Source: an uncultured Salinimicrobium sp.
GTDB lineage: Bacteria; Bacteroidota; Bacteroidia; Flavobacteriales; Flavobacteriaceae
Assembly: GCA_946887075.1 (NCBI GenBank)
Contig: CAMPKA010000005.1
Location: forward strand, 99,528 to 163,527
Direction of reading: 5' to 3'
Length of the DNA stretch: 64,000 nucleotides
Shown here: positions 16,496 to 24,390 of the stretch, in pieces
Numbering within the stretch: the first letter of the stretch is position 1
How the letters are laid out: each line of letters starts with the position of its first letter
Position numbers and translations under genes: made by a program
Notes under the pieces: model-generated
What the model was told of the DNA's origin: nothing
Databases searched by the model: none
The model's input: the letters and a program-made list of their open reading frames with translations, nothing else

Positions 16496-17128
16496 ATGGA
16501 GAAGAAAATGAGTAAAAAGGGAGCCGTTCTGAACAAGAAACCCCGTTGGAAGCTTTTACACCAGTACTACAGCTATACCGGATTCTATAAATTCGTTGGC
16601 GCAAGCCTGAAAAAGGCGATCCTTCCGATCGTCCTTTTTATCGTGGCCCTTCTGCTGGTGAACCAGTACGTGATCAATATCAATGGTCTGCTTGTCACTG
16701 TTACAGAAACCTATTCCAGAACAGGGATCCTGGGTGTTTTTCTTACTTCTGAGTCCCTGCTGGGACTGGTGCCTCCGGAGCTTTTCATCGCCTGGGCAGG
16801 AAAATCAGCTGCTCCTATCCTGAATCTGAGCCTGCTTGCGCTGATGTCTTATCTAGGGGGGATCATCTCCTACTGGATCGGCAAAGGAATCACGATGATT
16901 CCCACTGTCCACGACGCCCTAGAGAACAAAATGTCCAAGCACATCAAAAACACAGAGAAATGGGGTGGTTTTTTGATCGTGGTCGGTGCCTTGTTACCGA
17001 TCCCGTTTTCGATGACCAGCATTGCGGCAGGAATCATCAATTACAGCTTTCGGCTTTACCTGCTTTTTGGTCTGCTTCGCTTTGTCCGCTTCTACGGGTA
17101 TGCCCTGGTCATCTTCAAAATCGTCTGA
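16496..17128 (+). CDS. VTT-domain inner-membrane protein (DedA/YqaA-like)
   Basis: This 210-residue protein has a basic N-terminus, then hydrophobic segments near residues 41-62, 75-95, 110-130, 155-178 and 183-205. The pattern LTSESLLGLVPPELFIAWAG, YWIGKGI and GALLPIPFSMTSIAAG matches the VTT/DedA-like fold, which has re-entrant loops and links to lipid or ion balance. The alternative start at codon 5 (MSKKG) cannot be excluded. It precedes the CDF exporter by 57 bases on the same strand. Confidence 0.75.
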   Translation: MEKKMSKKGAVLNKKPRWKLLHQYYSYTGFYKFVGASLKKAILPIVLFIVALLLVNQYVININGLLVTVTETYSRTGILGVFLTSESLLGLVPPELFIAWAGKSAAPILNLSLLALMSYLGGIISYWIGKGITMIPTVHDALENKMSKHIKNTEKWGGFLIVVGALLPIPFSMTSIAAGIINYSFRLYLLFGLLRFVRFYGYALVIFKIV

Positions 17129-17185
17129 AGTACTTCCCTAAAATCGGATTAAAAGCCTATTTTTGAAGTCCTAGCAGGACTCTTT

Positions 17186-18061
17186 ATGGGGCATCATCAC
17201 GATCATCATCATGCCGGAAAAAATCTGAAACTTGCCTTTTTCCTAAATGCGGGTTTCACTGTCCTTGAACTTATAGGGGGGGTCTATGTCAATAGCGTGG
17301 CGATCATTTCAGATGCGATCCACGATCTTGGAGATACGCTTTCCCTGGGCACTTCCTGGTACCTCCAGAAGAAGTCCCGGCAGAGTCGTGATGCACAGTT
17401 CTCCTTCGGCTATAAGCGGTTTTCCCTGTTAGGGGCACTGATCAACTGCGTGGTCCTTATTACAGGTTCCCTCTATGTCATCTACGAAGCGGTGAGGAGG
17501 CTATTGGAACCGGAGCATTCGGATGCCCAGGGAATGATGTTGTTTGCTTTAGTCGGAATCGCAGTGAACGGCTTCGCTGCCTATAAGCTGTCTTCCGGGA
17601 AGAGTATGAATGAAAAAGTGGTATCCTGGCACCTCTTCGAGGATGTGCTTGGCTGGGTAGCGGTCCTGATCGTCGGAATCGTACTGTACTTCAGGGATAT
17701 TCACTGGCTTGATCCTGCTCTTTCCCTGTTGATCACGCTTTATATTTTATATAATGTCTTCAAAAGATTGCGGGATACACTCTTCATTTTCCTTCAGGGG
17801 GTACCCAAGGATATCGATTTGGAAACTTTACAGGAAAAGCTCCTGGAAGTGCATAACGTCGCCTCCCTGCACCATACCCATGTCTGGTCTCTTGAGGGAA
17901 CAGATCATGTTTTTACTTCCCATGTAAAGCTCCGGAATATCAGCAGCTTTCAGCAACTCCTGGACGTAAAGCACGAGGTAAAGCAAATCCTGGCCGGATA
18001 TAAGTTCGACCACTATACCATTGAGGTGGAACTTGATGAGGAGACCTGTGATCTGATGTAA
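17186..18061 (+). CDS. Cation diffusion facilitator metal exporter
   Basis: This 291-residue protein starts MGHHHDHHHAGKN, a His-rich cytosolic tail that can bind zinc. Six transmembrane helices follow. The metal site is visible as ISDAIHDLGDTLSLG (helix 2, H-x3-D form) and SWHLFEDVLGW (helix 5, H-x3-D form). The C-terminal cytosolic ferredoxin-like domain includes VASLHHTHVWSLEGTDHVFTSHV. An H-x3-D pair in both helices is the zinc-selective pattern, so Zn(II)/H+ antiport is likely. It converges with the DEAD-box helicase one base after its stop. Confidence 0.92.
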   Translation: MGHHHDHHHAGKNLKLAFFLNAGFTVLELIGGVYVNSVAIISDAIHDLGDTLSLGTSWYLQKKSRQSRDAQFSFGYKRFSLLGALINCVVLITGSLYVIYEAVRRLLEPEHSDAQGMMLFALVGIAVNGFAAYKLSSGKSMNEKVVSWHLFEDVLGWVAVLIVGIVLYFRDIHWLDPALSLLITLYILYNVFKRLRDTLFIFLQGVPKDIDLETLQEKLLEVHNVASLHHTHVWSLEGTDHVFTSHVKLRNISSFQQLLDVKHEVKQILAGYKFDHYTIEVELDEETCDLM

Positions 18062-18062
18062 T

Positions 18063-19175
18063 CTACCGGATTCTGTTGAACCGGATGCCGAGTTCTCTTT
18101 CGAGTTGCCCCAGTTTCTTAAGTTCATATTTATTTACCAGGGCAAGAGAGATACCCCTGTTTCCTGCCCTGGCGGTGCGCCCGCTTCTATGGGTGTAGTA
18201 ATCCGTCTGGTCCGGGAGTTCATAGTGGATGACAAATGCAAGCTGTGCCACGTCGATACCTCTGGCTGCCACATCGGTCGAAACCAGGAGCCTGATATTT
18301 TCTTTCTGAAAAGCGCGCATCACCTTATCCCGATCCTTCTGAAGGAGATCTCCCTCAAGAAGTCCGGCATTGAAATCCCTGCTTTCCAAAAGGGAAGTCA
18401 ACTTACGGGCTGTGGCCTTTGTCCGTGTGAAAATGATCCCCCTCTTCTTACCCATTGATTTGAGGAAGTAGCTCAGGGTATCGAATTTTTCCCGGTCCTC
18501 CACCGGAATATACTGATGGACTATGTTGCTATTGACGGTTTCACCTTTGTCGATTTGAATCCGCCGGGCATCTGGTCCGAGGTACTTTTCAATGATCTGA
18601 TTAAGATCTTTAGGGATAGTCGCTGAGAAAAGCCAGGTGTTTCTTTGCCGGTTTCGTAGCGCATCCAGGATGGCAGTGAGTTCTTTTTTGAAGCCCAGGC
18701 TCAGCATTTCGTCCGCCTCATCCAAAACCACTATCCTTACTTCGGACAAATCGACCGCTTTCTTCTGGACCAGGTCCAGCAATCGACCTGGGGTGGCCAC
18801 GATTACATGCGTCGGCCGTTTCAGACGCTTTATCTGAAGATCGATTTTTTCCCCTCCATATACTGCTTCTGTAAAGATCTTCTCGGTGTATTTTGTGAAC
18901 CGAAATAACTGTTTGGCCACCTGTTGACCCAGCTCCCTGGTAGGAGTCAGCACCAATGCCTGCACAGCTTTGTGATCAGGATCGATATGGGTCAGGATCG
19001 GAAGTCCAAAAGCTGCCGTTTTCCCCGTTCCCGTCTGTGCCTGGCCTATAAAATTGATGTTTCCTTCCATCAGGACCGGAATCGCTTCTTCCTGGATTCT
19101 GGTGGGCTGCGTAATTCCAAGTTCCCCTAAACCTCTGATCAGCTCCTGTGATACTCCTAATTCCTCAAAAGTCAT
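18063..19175 (-). CDS. DEAD-box RNA helicase
   Basis: This 370-residue compact helicase core shows all motifs in order: the F-EELGV/Q-motif GITQPTRIQEEAIP, AQTGTGKTAAFG (Walker A), PTRELGQQ (Ia), VVLDEADEML (DEAD), FSATIP (III), STDVAARGIDVAQL (V) and THRSGRTARAG (VI). It stops soon after the second RecA domain, without the basic or RNA-binding C-terminal tail of many RhlE or DbpA proteins. Its role would be RNA unwinding in ribosome assembly or mRNA decay, possibly cold-adapted. The exact paralogue cannot be told from sequence alone. Confidence 0.92.
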   Translation of the reverse strand: MTFEELGVSQELIRGLGELGITQPTRIQEEAIPVLMEGNINFIGQAQTGTGKTAAFGLPILTHIDPDHKAVQALVLTPTRELGQQVAKQLFRFTKYTEKIFTEAVYGGEKIDLQIKRLKRPTHVIVATPGRLLDLVQKKAVDLSEVRIVVLDEADEMLSLGFKKELTAILDALRNRQRNTWLFSATIPKDLNQIIEKYLGPDARRIQIDKGETVNSNIVHQYIPVEDREKFDTLSYFLKSMGKKRGIIFTRTKATARKLTSLLESRDFNAGLLEGDLLQKDRDKVMRAFQKENIRLLVSTDVAARGIDVAQLAFVIHYELPDQTDYYTHRSGRTARAGNRGISLALVNKYELKKLGQLERELGIRFNRIR

Positions 19176-19262
19176 CCTTTCTTTAATTTTAGGGCGAAGG
19201 TAAGTCTTTGTTCCCGGGATGTGGTTTTACGGCGGATTATTTTTACATCAAATGCCACTTGT

Positions 19263-19283
19263 TAAACTCAAGCTAAACTCAAG
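19263..19283. repeat. Tandem TAAACTCAAG direct repeat and TTGGT/ACCAA palindrome upstream of pmp3-like gene
   Basis: TAAACTCAAG occurs twice in tandem (19263-19272, 19274-19283). Further down TTGGT (19319-19323) and ACCAA (19330-19334) form a short inverted repeat just ahead of the Pmp3 ATG. These may be operator or promoter elements for the small membrane peptide. No function is shown. Confidence 0.3.
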
Positions 19284-19348
19284 GCTTTAAGATTTTCTTC
19301 TAACGGATTATCAGTAAATTGGTATATCAACCAATAAATCAAAAAGAT

Positions 19349-19492
19349 ATGTTGACCATCATTTTGAATATTCTATTACCACCGTTAGCAGTATATCTAA
19401 ACCACGGAATCGGGATGACCCTGCTGATTAGCATTCTTTTGACGATGCTCGGTTGGTTACCAGGAGTGATTCATGCCTTTATAGTGAACTGA
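19349..19492 (+). CDS. Pmp3/YqaE family small membrane protein
   Basis: This 47-codon gene begins MLTIILNILLPPLAVYLNHG and ends WLPGVIHAFIVN. It matches the Pmp3/YqaE (UPF0057) pattern almost throughout: a first hydrophobic helix with ILLPPLAVYL, a short polar Gly turn, then LLISILLTMLGWLPGVIHA with the conserved Trp-Leu-Pro-Gly and His. Family members are two-helix inner-membrane proteolipids induced by salt, cold or membrane stress in several organisms. It sits alone between the DEAD-box helicase (divergent) and galE (convergent). The small size makes it easy to miss. Confidence 0.9.
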   Translation: MLTIILNILLPPLAVYLNHGIGMTLLISILLTMLGWLPGVIHAFIVN

Positions 19493-19502
19493 TGCAAACC
19501 AT

Positions 19503-19599
19503 AACTGTCTAAAATATGATCTTCAATACCCCGGACGCTTCTACAGTCCAGTGGGGTTCAGAATTTGAATTGGCCTCTAAGTTAATATTTTAGACAGTT
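19503..19599. repeat. Perfect 15-bp inverted repeat between convergent pmp3-like gene and galE
   Basis: AACTGTCTAAAATAT (19503-19517) and its exact reverse complement (19585-19599) flank 67 bases. Inside are weaker nested arms, CCCCGGAC (19529-19536) and GTCC-AGT-GGGG (19546-19556). The right arm covers the last codons and stop of galE; the left arm begins 11 bases after the Pmp3 stop. It may act as a shared 3'-end structure or be a remnant of a small mobile element. It lacks the long T runs of a classical terminator. Confidence 0.6.
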
Positions 19600-20627
19600 C
19601 TTTCCTTTTCTTCCAGATGTTGTTGCCATTTCCAGGCGGTTGCCATAGCATCCTCGATATCATACTCTGCCTTCCACTTGAGCACTTCGTTAGCTTTTGT
19701 GGTGTCAGCATATGCTGCGGTAATATCTCCTGCCCTTCTCCCGACAACCCGGTACGGGAGCTTCTTTCCAGAGACTTTTTCAAAAGCTTTGATCGCTTCG
19801 AGAACTGAGTTTCCTTTTCCGGTACCCAGGTTAAAGACCTCGTAGTTCTCCGATTGTTCTCCACTCAAGAGCCTTTCCAGGGCCACCACATGAGCTCTGG
19901 CCAGATCCATCACATGGATGTAGTCCCGAATACATGTGCCATCAGGGGTGGGATAGTCATTCCCGAAGACGGAGAGGACCTCCCTTTTTCCGGAAGCGGT
20001 CTGGGTGATGAAAGGAACGAGGTTCTGTGGGGTTCCTATGGGAAGCTCTCCGATGTGGGCGCTGGGATGGGCTCCAATCGGATTGAAATACCTCAGGGAG
20101 ATCGCCCTGAACCTGGGATCGGCAGTGGTGAGATCTGAGATGATCTCCTCTCCGATCTGTTTCGTATTCCCATAGGGGGATTCCGCCTTTTTTATAGGGG
20201 CATCCTCCGAGATCGGCAGCTTATCAGCCTGTCCGTATACGGTGCAGGAGGAACTAAAAATAAATTTAGGTGCCTCCTGTTCTCCGAGTTGCTGCAGGAG
20301 ATAGATAAGGGAATTCAGGTTGTTCTCGTAGTATAGCAGCGGGTTTTCCACACTTTCCCCTACCGCCTTTGAAGCTGCAAAATGAATCACCCCCTCGATA
20401 TCGGGATGCTTTTCAAAAAAGCTTCTTACGGCTGCCTTGTCCCGCAGGTCAACGTTTTCAAACTCCGGGGAGATCCGGGTAATCCGGGTAATCCCGCCCA
20501 GGACGTCCAGGGATGAGTTGGAAAGGTTATCCAGGATGACGACGTCATAGCTGCGTTCCTGAAGGGCCACTACGGTGTGGGATCCGATAAAACCCAACCC
20601 TCCGGTGACCAGAATTTTTTTATTCAT
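19590..20627 (-). CDS. galE: UDP-glucose 4-epimerase
   Basis: This 345-residue cytosolic extended SDR begins MNKKILVTGGLGFIGSHTVV with the NAD-binding GxxGxxG. The catalytic Ser/Thr lies in SSSCTVYGQ and Tyr-x3-Lys in SPYGNTKQIGE. NPIGAHPSAHIGE, LGTGKGNSVLEAI and the C-terminal YADTTKANEVLKWKAEYDIEDA are typical of GalE. It interconverts UDP-glucose and UDP-galactose for polysaccharide and envelope sugar supply. It stands alone, with an inverted repeat at its 3' end. Confidence 0.93.
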   Translation of the reverse strand: MNKKILVTGGLGFIGSHTVVALQERSYDVVILDNLSNSSLDVLGGITRITRISPEFENVDLRDKAAVRSFFEKHPDIEGVIHFAASKAVGESVENPLLYYENNLNSLIYLLQQLGEQEAPKFIFSSSCTVYGQADKLPISEDAPIKKAESPYGNTKQIGEEIISDLTTADPRFRAISLRYFNPIGAHPSAHIGELPIGTPQNLVPFITQTASGKREVLSVFGNDYPTPDGTCIRDYIHVMDLARAHVVALERLLSGEQSENYEVFNLGTGKGNSVLEAIKAFEKVSGKKLPYRVVGRRAGDITAAYADTTKANEVLKWKAEYDIEDAMATAWKWQQHLEEKERTV

Positions 20628-20819
20628 TGCTGCTGATTATTCGATTCTGACGCAAATTAAGGAATTGGAAACTTTATACCGTCCTTCGGAGAGAATAATC
20701 CGGACCTTCGGGTTACACACAAAAGAACCACCTCCACAGGTGTGGTAAAAAAGATGGTTCCCCGGAAGTGCTTCGCGAAGAAAGCGGTATATTTGCAGCG
20801 TGAAAAACCGTATTGCATT

Positions 20820-21104
20820 ATGTCTTTAGATCATCGCGTTAAAGCCTTCAGGATCATCAGTTTCCTTGAAGCCATTTCCTTTCTCGTCCTATTGCTTATC
20901 GCCATGCCGCTCAAGTATATCTGGCATGAGCCCTTCATGGTGGAAACGGTCGGGATGGCCCATGGCGTTCTTTTTATAGCCTATATCCTCGGTGCCCTGA
21001 TTTTGTTTCGCCCCCTGGGTTGGGATTTGAGAACCTTTGGGATCGTCTGCCTGAGTTCCGTGCTTCCCCTAGGGCCGTTTTACGTGGAGAAAAAGTATCT
21101 CTAG
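20820..21104 (+). CDS. DUF3817 small membrane protein
   Basis: The ATG at 20820 (MSLDHRVKAFRIIS) gives 94 residues; the frame is open further upstream but that part lacks family features. Three hydrophobic helices are visible, with FRIISFLEAISFLVLLLIAMP, VGMAHGVLFIAYILG and SVLPLGPFYVEK as DUF3817 signatures. The family's role is unknown. Its stop is three bases before the MscS start, so the two are cotranscribed, which hints at a membrane-stress context. Confidence 0.85.
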   Translation: MSLDHRVKAFRIISFLEAISFLVLLLIAMPLKYIWHEPFMVETVGMAHGVLFIAYILGALILFRPLGWDLRTFGIVCLSSVLPLGPFYVEKKYL

Positions 21105-21107
21105 GGA

Positions 21108-22403
21108 ATGCGGGAAGAAATCAGGGATATCAGTACTTACTTCGCGGATTATCTCCTTGCACAGGAGATGAATCCGGATATGGCGTATTTCTTCAATCTG
21201 ATTCTCAACGTTTTGGTAGTGGGGGCGCTTTGGATCCTGCTTCACTTTCTCACCAAGAAGATCATTCTTAAGAGTTTCAAAGCTTTTACAAACCGGACTA
21301 AGACGACTTTCGATGATTTCCTGGTCAAGAGCAATTTTCCCAGGTATGTCAGTAACATACTTCCCCTCCTGCTGCTGATCTTTACTGTACCCATAGTATT
21401 TGAGGAATACCCACAGGTACTGGGAGTACTGGAGTCTCTGATAGACATCTTCATCATTTTTCTGTGCGTGCTGATTTGCAGGAGTCTTTTGCGCAGCACA
21501 ACGAATTTCATGAAGATGCATGAGCGGTTTAATGACAAACCCATCGAGAGCTACACTCAGGTCCTGATGATCATCTTCTGGGGAATCGGATTTGTACTGG
21601 CTTTTTCCGAGATCACGGATCGGTCCATCGAAGGCTTTCTGATCTCCCTCGGGGCGGCCTCGGCGGTTATCCTGTTTATCTTCAAGGATACGATCCTCGG
21701 ATTTGTAGCCTCCATACAGGTGTCGGTCAATGACATCGTACGCATCGGAGACTGGATTACCTTCAGCAAGTATGGGGCTGACGGATTCGTAACGGAAATC
21801 AACCTGGCCACTGTCCGGGTACAGAACTGGGACAAGACCTATACGACGATCCCCACCTACAGCCTGATCTCGGAATCCTTTCATAACTGGCGCGGAATGC
21901 TTGAATCACCCGGGAGAAGAATCAAGAGGTCGATCTTCATCAAACAGAGCTCAGTGAGGTTTATTACAAGTGAAGATCTGGAGCGGTTCTCGCGGTTCAG
22001 CCTGATCGCGCCCTACCTGGAACAGAGACAGAAAGAGATCGACCAGTACAATGCCACCCATAAGTTTGACCGCTCTACAGTCATCAATGGAAGAAACCAG
22101 ACGAACCTGGGCATTTTCAGAAAATATGTCGATGCCTACCTCCATGCCCATCCCCTGATCAGCAAGGAACTCTTTGTGATGGCTCGCCTTCTGAGTCCCA
22201 CTACTGAGGGAATTCCACTAGAGATCTACTGTTTCAGCAGTGACAAACGCTGGGCCTACCATGAGGAGATCAACGCAGATATATTTGAGCATCTCATCGC
22301 AGCCCTGCCCTATTTTGATCTTAAGATCTTTGAATCCCCTTCTGGCGACGACATTGCAAAGGCCATTGCAGGCCTTCAGCAGCAAGGTAAAGCAACTAAT
22401 TAA
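21108..22403 (+). CDS. Mechanosensitive channel, MscS family
   Basis: This 431-residue inner-membrane protein has four to five hydrophobic segments in the first 210 residues. The pore-lining and upper beta region reads FLISLGAASAVILFIFKDTILGFVASIQVSVNDIVRIGDWI, and the beta domain follows with GFVTEINLATVRVQNWDKTYTTIPTYSLISESFHNW. This is the YbdG-like MscS subgroup, with a long soluble C-terminal part including GRNQTNLGIFRKYVDAYLHAHP. It should open under membrane tension to release solutes in osmotic downshock. It follows DUF3817 in an operon. Confidence 0.93.
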   Translation: MREEIRDISTYFADYLLAQEMNPDMAYFFNLILNVLVVGALWILLHFLTKKIILKSFKAFTNRTKTTFDDFLVKSNFPRYVSNILPLLLLIFTVPIVFEEYPQVLGVLESLIDIFIIFLCVLICRSLLRSTTNFMKMHERFNDKPIESYTQVLMIIFWGIGFVLAFSEITDRSIEGFLISLGAASAVILFIFKDTILGFVASIQVSVNDIVRIGDWITFSKYGADGFVTEINLATVRVQNWDKTYTTIPTYSLISESFHNWRGMLESPGRRIKRSIFIKQSSVRFITSEDLERFSRFSLIAPYLEQRQKEIDQYNATHKFDRSTVINGRNQTNLGIFRKYVDAYLHAHPLISKELFVMARLLSPTTEGIPLEIYCFSSDKRWAYHEEINADIFEHLIAALPYFDLKIFESPSGDDIAKAIAGLQQQGKATN

Positions 22404-22462
22404 AAGAACCGGATGTCTGTCCCAGAAATGAGTATCTTCATCCCCTTCAGCCTTTACAACTG

Positions 22463-23557
22463 ATGAAACTAAAGCGATTTTTGCAGGCCTTCGGTCTCCT
22501 GGCCGTTCTTCTTTCCCTCTTTCCTCTGGTTGCCTCGGACTACTGGTGGATCAGGATGTTTGATTTTCCACACGTCCAGCTTACCACCCTTACCTTCCTG
22601 GCCCTTCTGATCTACTTTATCAGGTTTGAATTCAGGAACTGGAGAGACTATGTTTTTGTTCTGATCCTTTCGGCTTGTTTTGTTTTTCAGCTTGTGAAAA
22701 TCTATCCCTATACACCTCTTGCCGCGGTCGAGGTCCTCGAGAACAGAAATCAGGACCCGAAAAATGTCCTCAGTCTGCTCGCAAGTAATGTCTTGCAGAA
22801 AAACAAGCAGTATCACCGGGTCATCGACGAGGTCCTTACCAGGGATCCCGATCTGCTGATCTTTACAGAAACGGATCAGAAATGGCGGGATGAGCTAAGT
22901 AAAGGTCTAAAAGGATTTGGATATGATTACCGGCTTGAGGAACCCCTGGATAACACCTATGGAATGTTGCTTTATTCCCGTCTGCCCCTCCTGGATCCGA
23001 AGGTGCGATATCTGATCGAGGACAGCATTCCTTCTATGAGTTCCAGGCTTAGGCTGCCCTCCGGAGCCCTCGTCCAGCTGCATATCCTTCATCCGACTCC
23101 CCCTATGCCCCCTCATGACGCCACTTCCACCAGTCGGGACGCGCAAATGATGATGATCGCCGAGGAAGCCCGAAAGACCGAACTACCTGTTATCGTCGCA
23201 GGGGACTTTAACGATGTCGCATGGTCGGAAACAACCCGGCTTTTCCGTAAAGCCTCCACCCTTCTGGATCCCCGGATCGGGAGAGGTTTTTTCAACACCT
23301 ATAATGCCAACAGCTTGCCGTTTCGGTGGCCGCTGGACCACATCTTCGTTTCTGAGGATTTCAGGCTGGTGGAAATCGAATTGGGACATGATTTGGAATC
23401 GGATCATTTCCCGCTATACGTGAAGCTGAGTCTGGAACCTGAGCACGGGGAGCCGCAGGAGGCAAAAGAACCCTCCTTTGAAGAAAAAAAGGAAGCCCGG
23501 GAACAAATCGAGAACGGCAAGGAAAAAGCGGCCTCTAATCCTGAAGCCGGTCTCTAA
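22463..23557 (+). CDS. Endonuclease/exonuclease/phosphatase family protein, membrane-anchored
   Basis: This 364-residue protein begins with three hydrophobic segments (residues about 8-25, 38-52 and 64-82). A large EEP domain follows: LLASNVLQKNKQYHRVIDEV, PDLLIFTETDQKW (catalytic Glu), HILHPTPPMPP, VIVAGDFNDVAWSETT (Asp/Asn), and PLDHIFVSEDF with ESDHFPL (the Asp-His end of the site). The topology suggests an extracytoplasmic phosphodiesterase or phosphatase. The C-terminal tail is a Glu/Lys-rich disordered stretch. It overlaps the convergent thioesterase gene by 23 bases. Confidence 0.88.
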   Translation: MKLKRFLQAFGLLAVLLSLFPLVASDYWWIRMFDFPHVQLTTLTFLALLIYFIRFEFRNWRDYVFVLILSACFVFQLVKIYPYTPLAAVEVLENRNQDPKNVLSLLASNVLQKNKQYHRVIDEVLTRDPDLLIFTETDQKWRDELSKGLKGFGYDYRLEEPLDNTYGMLLYSRLPLLDPKVRYLIEDSIPSMSSRLRLPSGALVQLHILHPTPPMPPHDATSTSRDAQMMMIAEEARKTELPVIVAGDFNDVAWSETTRLFRKASTLLDPRIGRGFFNTYNANSLPFRWPLDHIFVSEDFRLVEIELGHDLESDHFPLYVKLSLEPEHGEPQEAKEPSFEEKKEAREQIENGKEKAASNPEAGL

Positions 23558-23924
23558 CGAATTCCACCCGGGTCTTACCGTGCGGTTTAGGTCTCCCTTG
23601 CTCATCAAGAGAAACCATTACGATCTTGTCGATGGTGATGATCACTTCCCGCGTCATCTTATTGCGGACTTCACATCGAAGGGTCAGGGAAGCAGTTCCG
23701 AATTTCACGACATCCATTCCGATCTCGATGATATCCCCCTCCCTGGCAGAACTTTTAAAGTCAATCTCGCTTATGAATTTGGTTACCGATCTCTGGTTCT
23801 CCAGTTGAATGATCGTATAGAGCGCAGCTTCCTCATCTATCCATTCCAGCAGCCTTCCGCCAAAGAGCGTTCGGTTGGGATTGAGGTCCTGAGGTTTGAT
23901 CCATTTTCTGGTGTGGAATCTCAT
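23535..23924 (-). CDS. Acyl-CoA thioesterase, hotdog fold (YciA-like)
   Basis: This 129-residue protein has the acyl-CoA hydrolase signature LNPNRTLFGGRLLEWIDEEAALYT, with the N-P-N/Asp-Glu pattern of the YciA/BFIT group. FKSSAREGDIIEIGMDVVKFGTASL and ITIDKIVMVSLDEQGRP follow. It hydrolyses acyl-CoA thioesters to free acid and CoA in the cytosol; chain preference is not visible. Its 3' end overlaps the 3' end of the phosphodiesterase gene on the other strand. Confidence 0.88.
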   Translation of the reverse strand: MRFHTRKWIKPQDLNPNRTLFGGRLLEWIDEEAALYTIIQLENQRSVTKFISEIDFKSSAREGDIIEIGMDVVKFGTASLTLRCEVRNKMTREVIITIDKIVMVSLDEQGRPKPHGKTRVEFVRDRLQD

Positions 23925-23964
23925 AGGGCAAAGTATTTAGGCCGTAAAGATACCAGTTTAGCAT

Positions 23965-24390
23965 CTAATCGCCTTGCATTACCGTCTCCAGGATCCTGGA
24001 ATGATCAAAGGCAAGATCCGGAATCTCCCCTACCTTCCACCAGCGTGCTTCTGAGGCATCATCCTTTCCCCGGGCCTCGGAATCAGGAGCAGCCTCCCCG
24101 CTAAACGCTATCGAAATCGTTCTGCCTCTCGGATCCCGCTGAGGATCATCGAAGACGCTCACCTGTTCCAGATTCTTGGCATCAATACCGGTTTCTTCCT
24201 TTAATTCCCTTGCGGCAGCCTCCTTAAGCCTTTCCCAGGTGTCGACGAAACCTCCGGGAAGGGCCCACCTTCCCTTATAGGGATCGTTTTTCCTTTTTAC
24301 CAGAAGGACTTCGGGACCATCCGAAGTAGTCCTTCTGATAACATTATCGACAGTCACAGAAATATTTTGCTTGTTATCTCCCATGATCAT
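23965..24390 (-). CDS. Nudix hydrolase
   Basis: This 141-residue protein carries a perfect Nudix box, GFVDTWERLKEAAARELKEE followed by TGI (G-x5-E-x7-REUxEExGU). VLLVKRKNDPYKGRWALPGG precedes it and SVFDDPQRDPRGRTISIAF follows. The pattern resembles ADP-ribose or nucleoside-diphosphate sugar pyrophosphatases, some fused to NrtR regulators, but no DNA-binding domain follows here. The start ATG overlaps the stop of the upstream aldehyde dehydrogenase (ATGA), so translation is coupled. Confidence 0.9.
   Translation of the reverse strand: MIMGDNKQNISVTVDNVIRRTTSDGPEVLLVKRKNDPYKGRWALPGGFVDTWERLKEAAARELKEETGIDAKNLEQVSVFDDPQRDPRGRTISIAFSGEAAPDSEARGKDDASEARWWKVGEIPDLAFDHSRILETVMQGD

Noticed and set aside
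20701..20760. Hairpin-like CCACCT...AGGTGTGG ahead of DUF3817 as a riboswitch
   Set aside because: Too short and unsupported by any known aptamer pattern.
21069..21884. 271-codon minus-strand open frame opposite the MscS gene
   Set aside because: It is antisense to a conserved channel and shows only frame-shadow composition.
23478..24104. Long plus-strand open frame (208 codons) across the thioesterase and Nudix genes
   Set aside because: It lies opposite two well-supported genes with clear motifs, has no recognisable domain and has an implausible composition.
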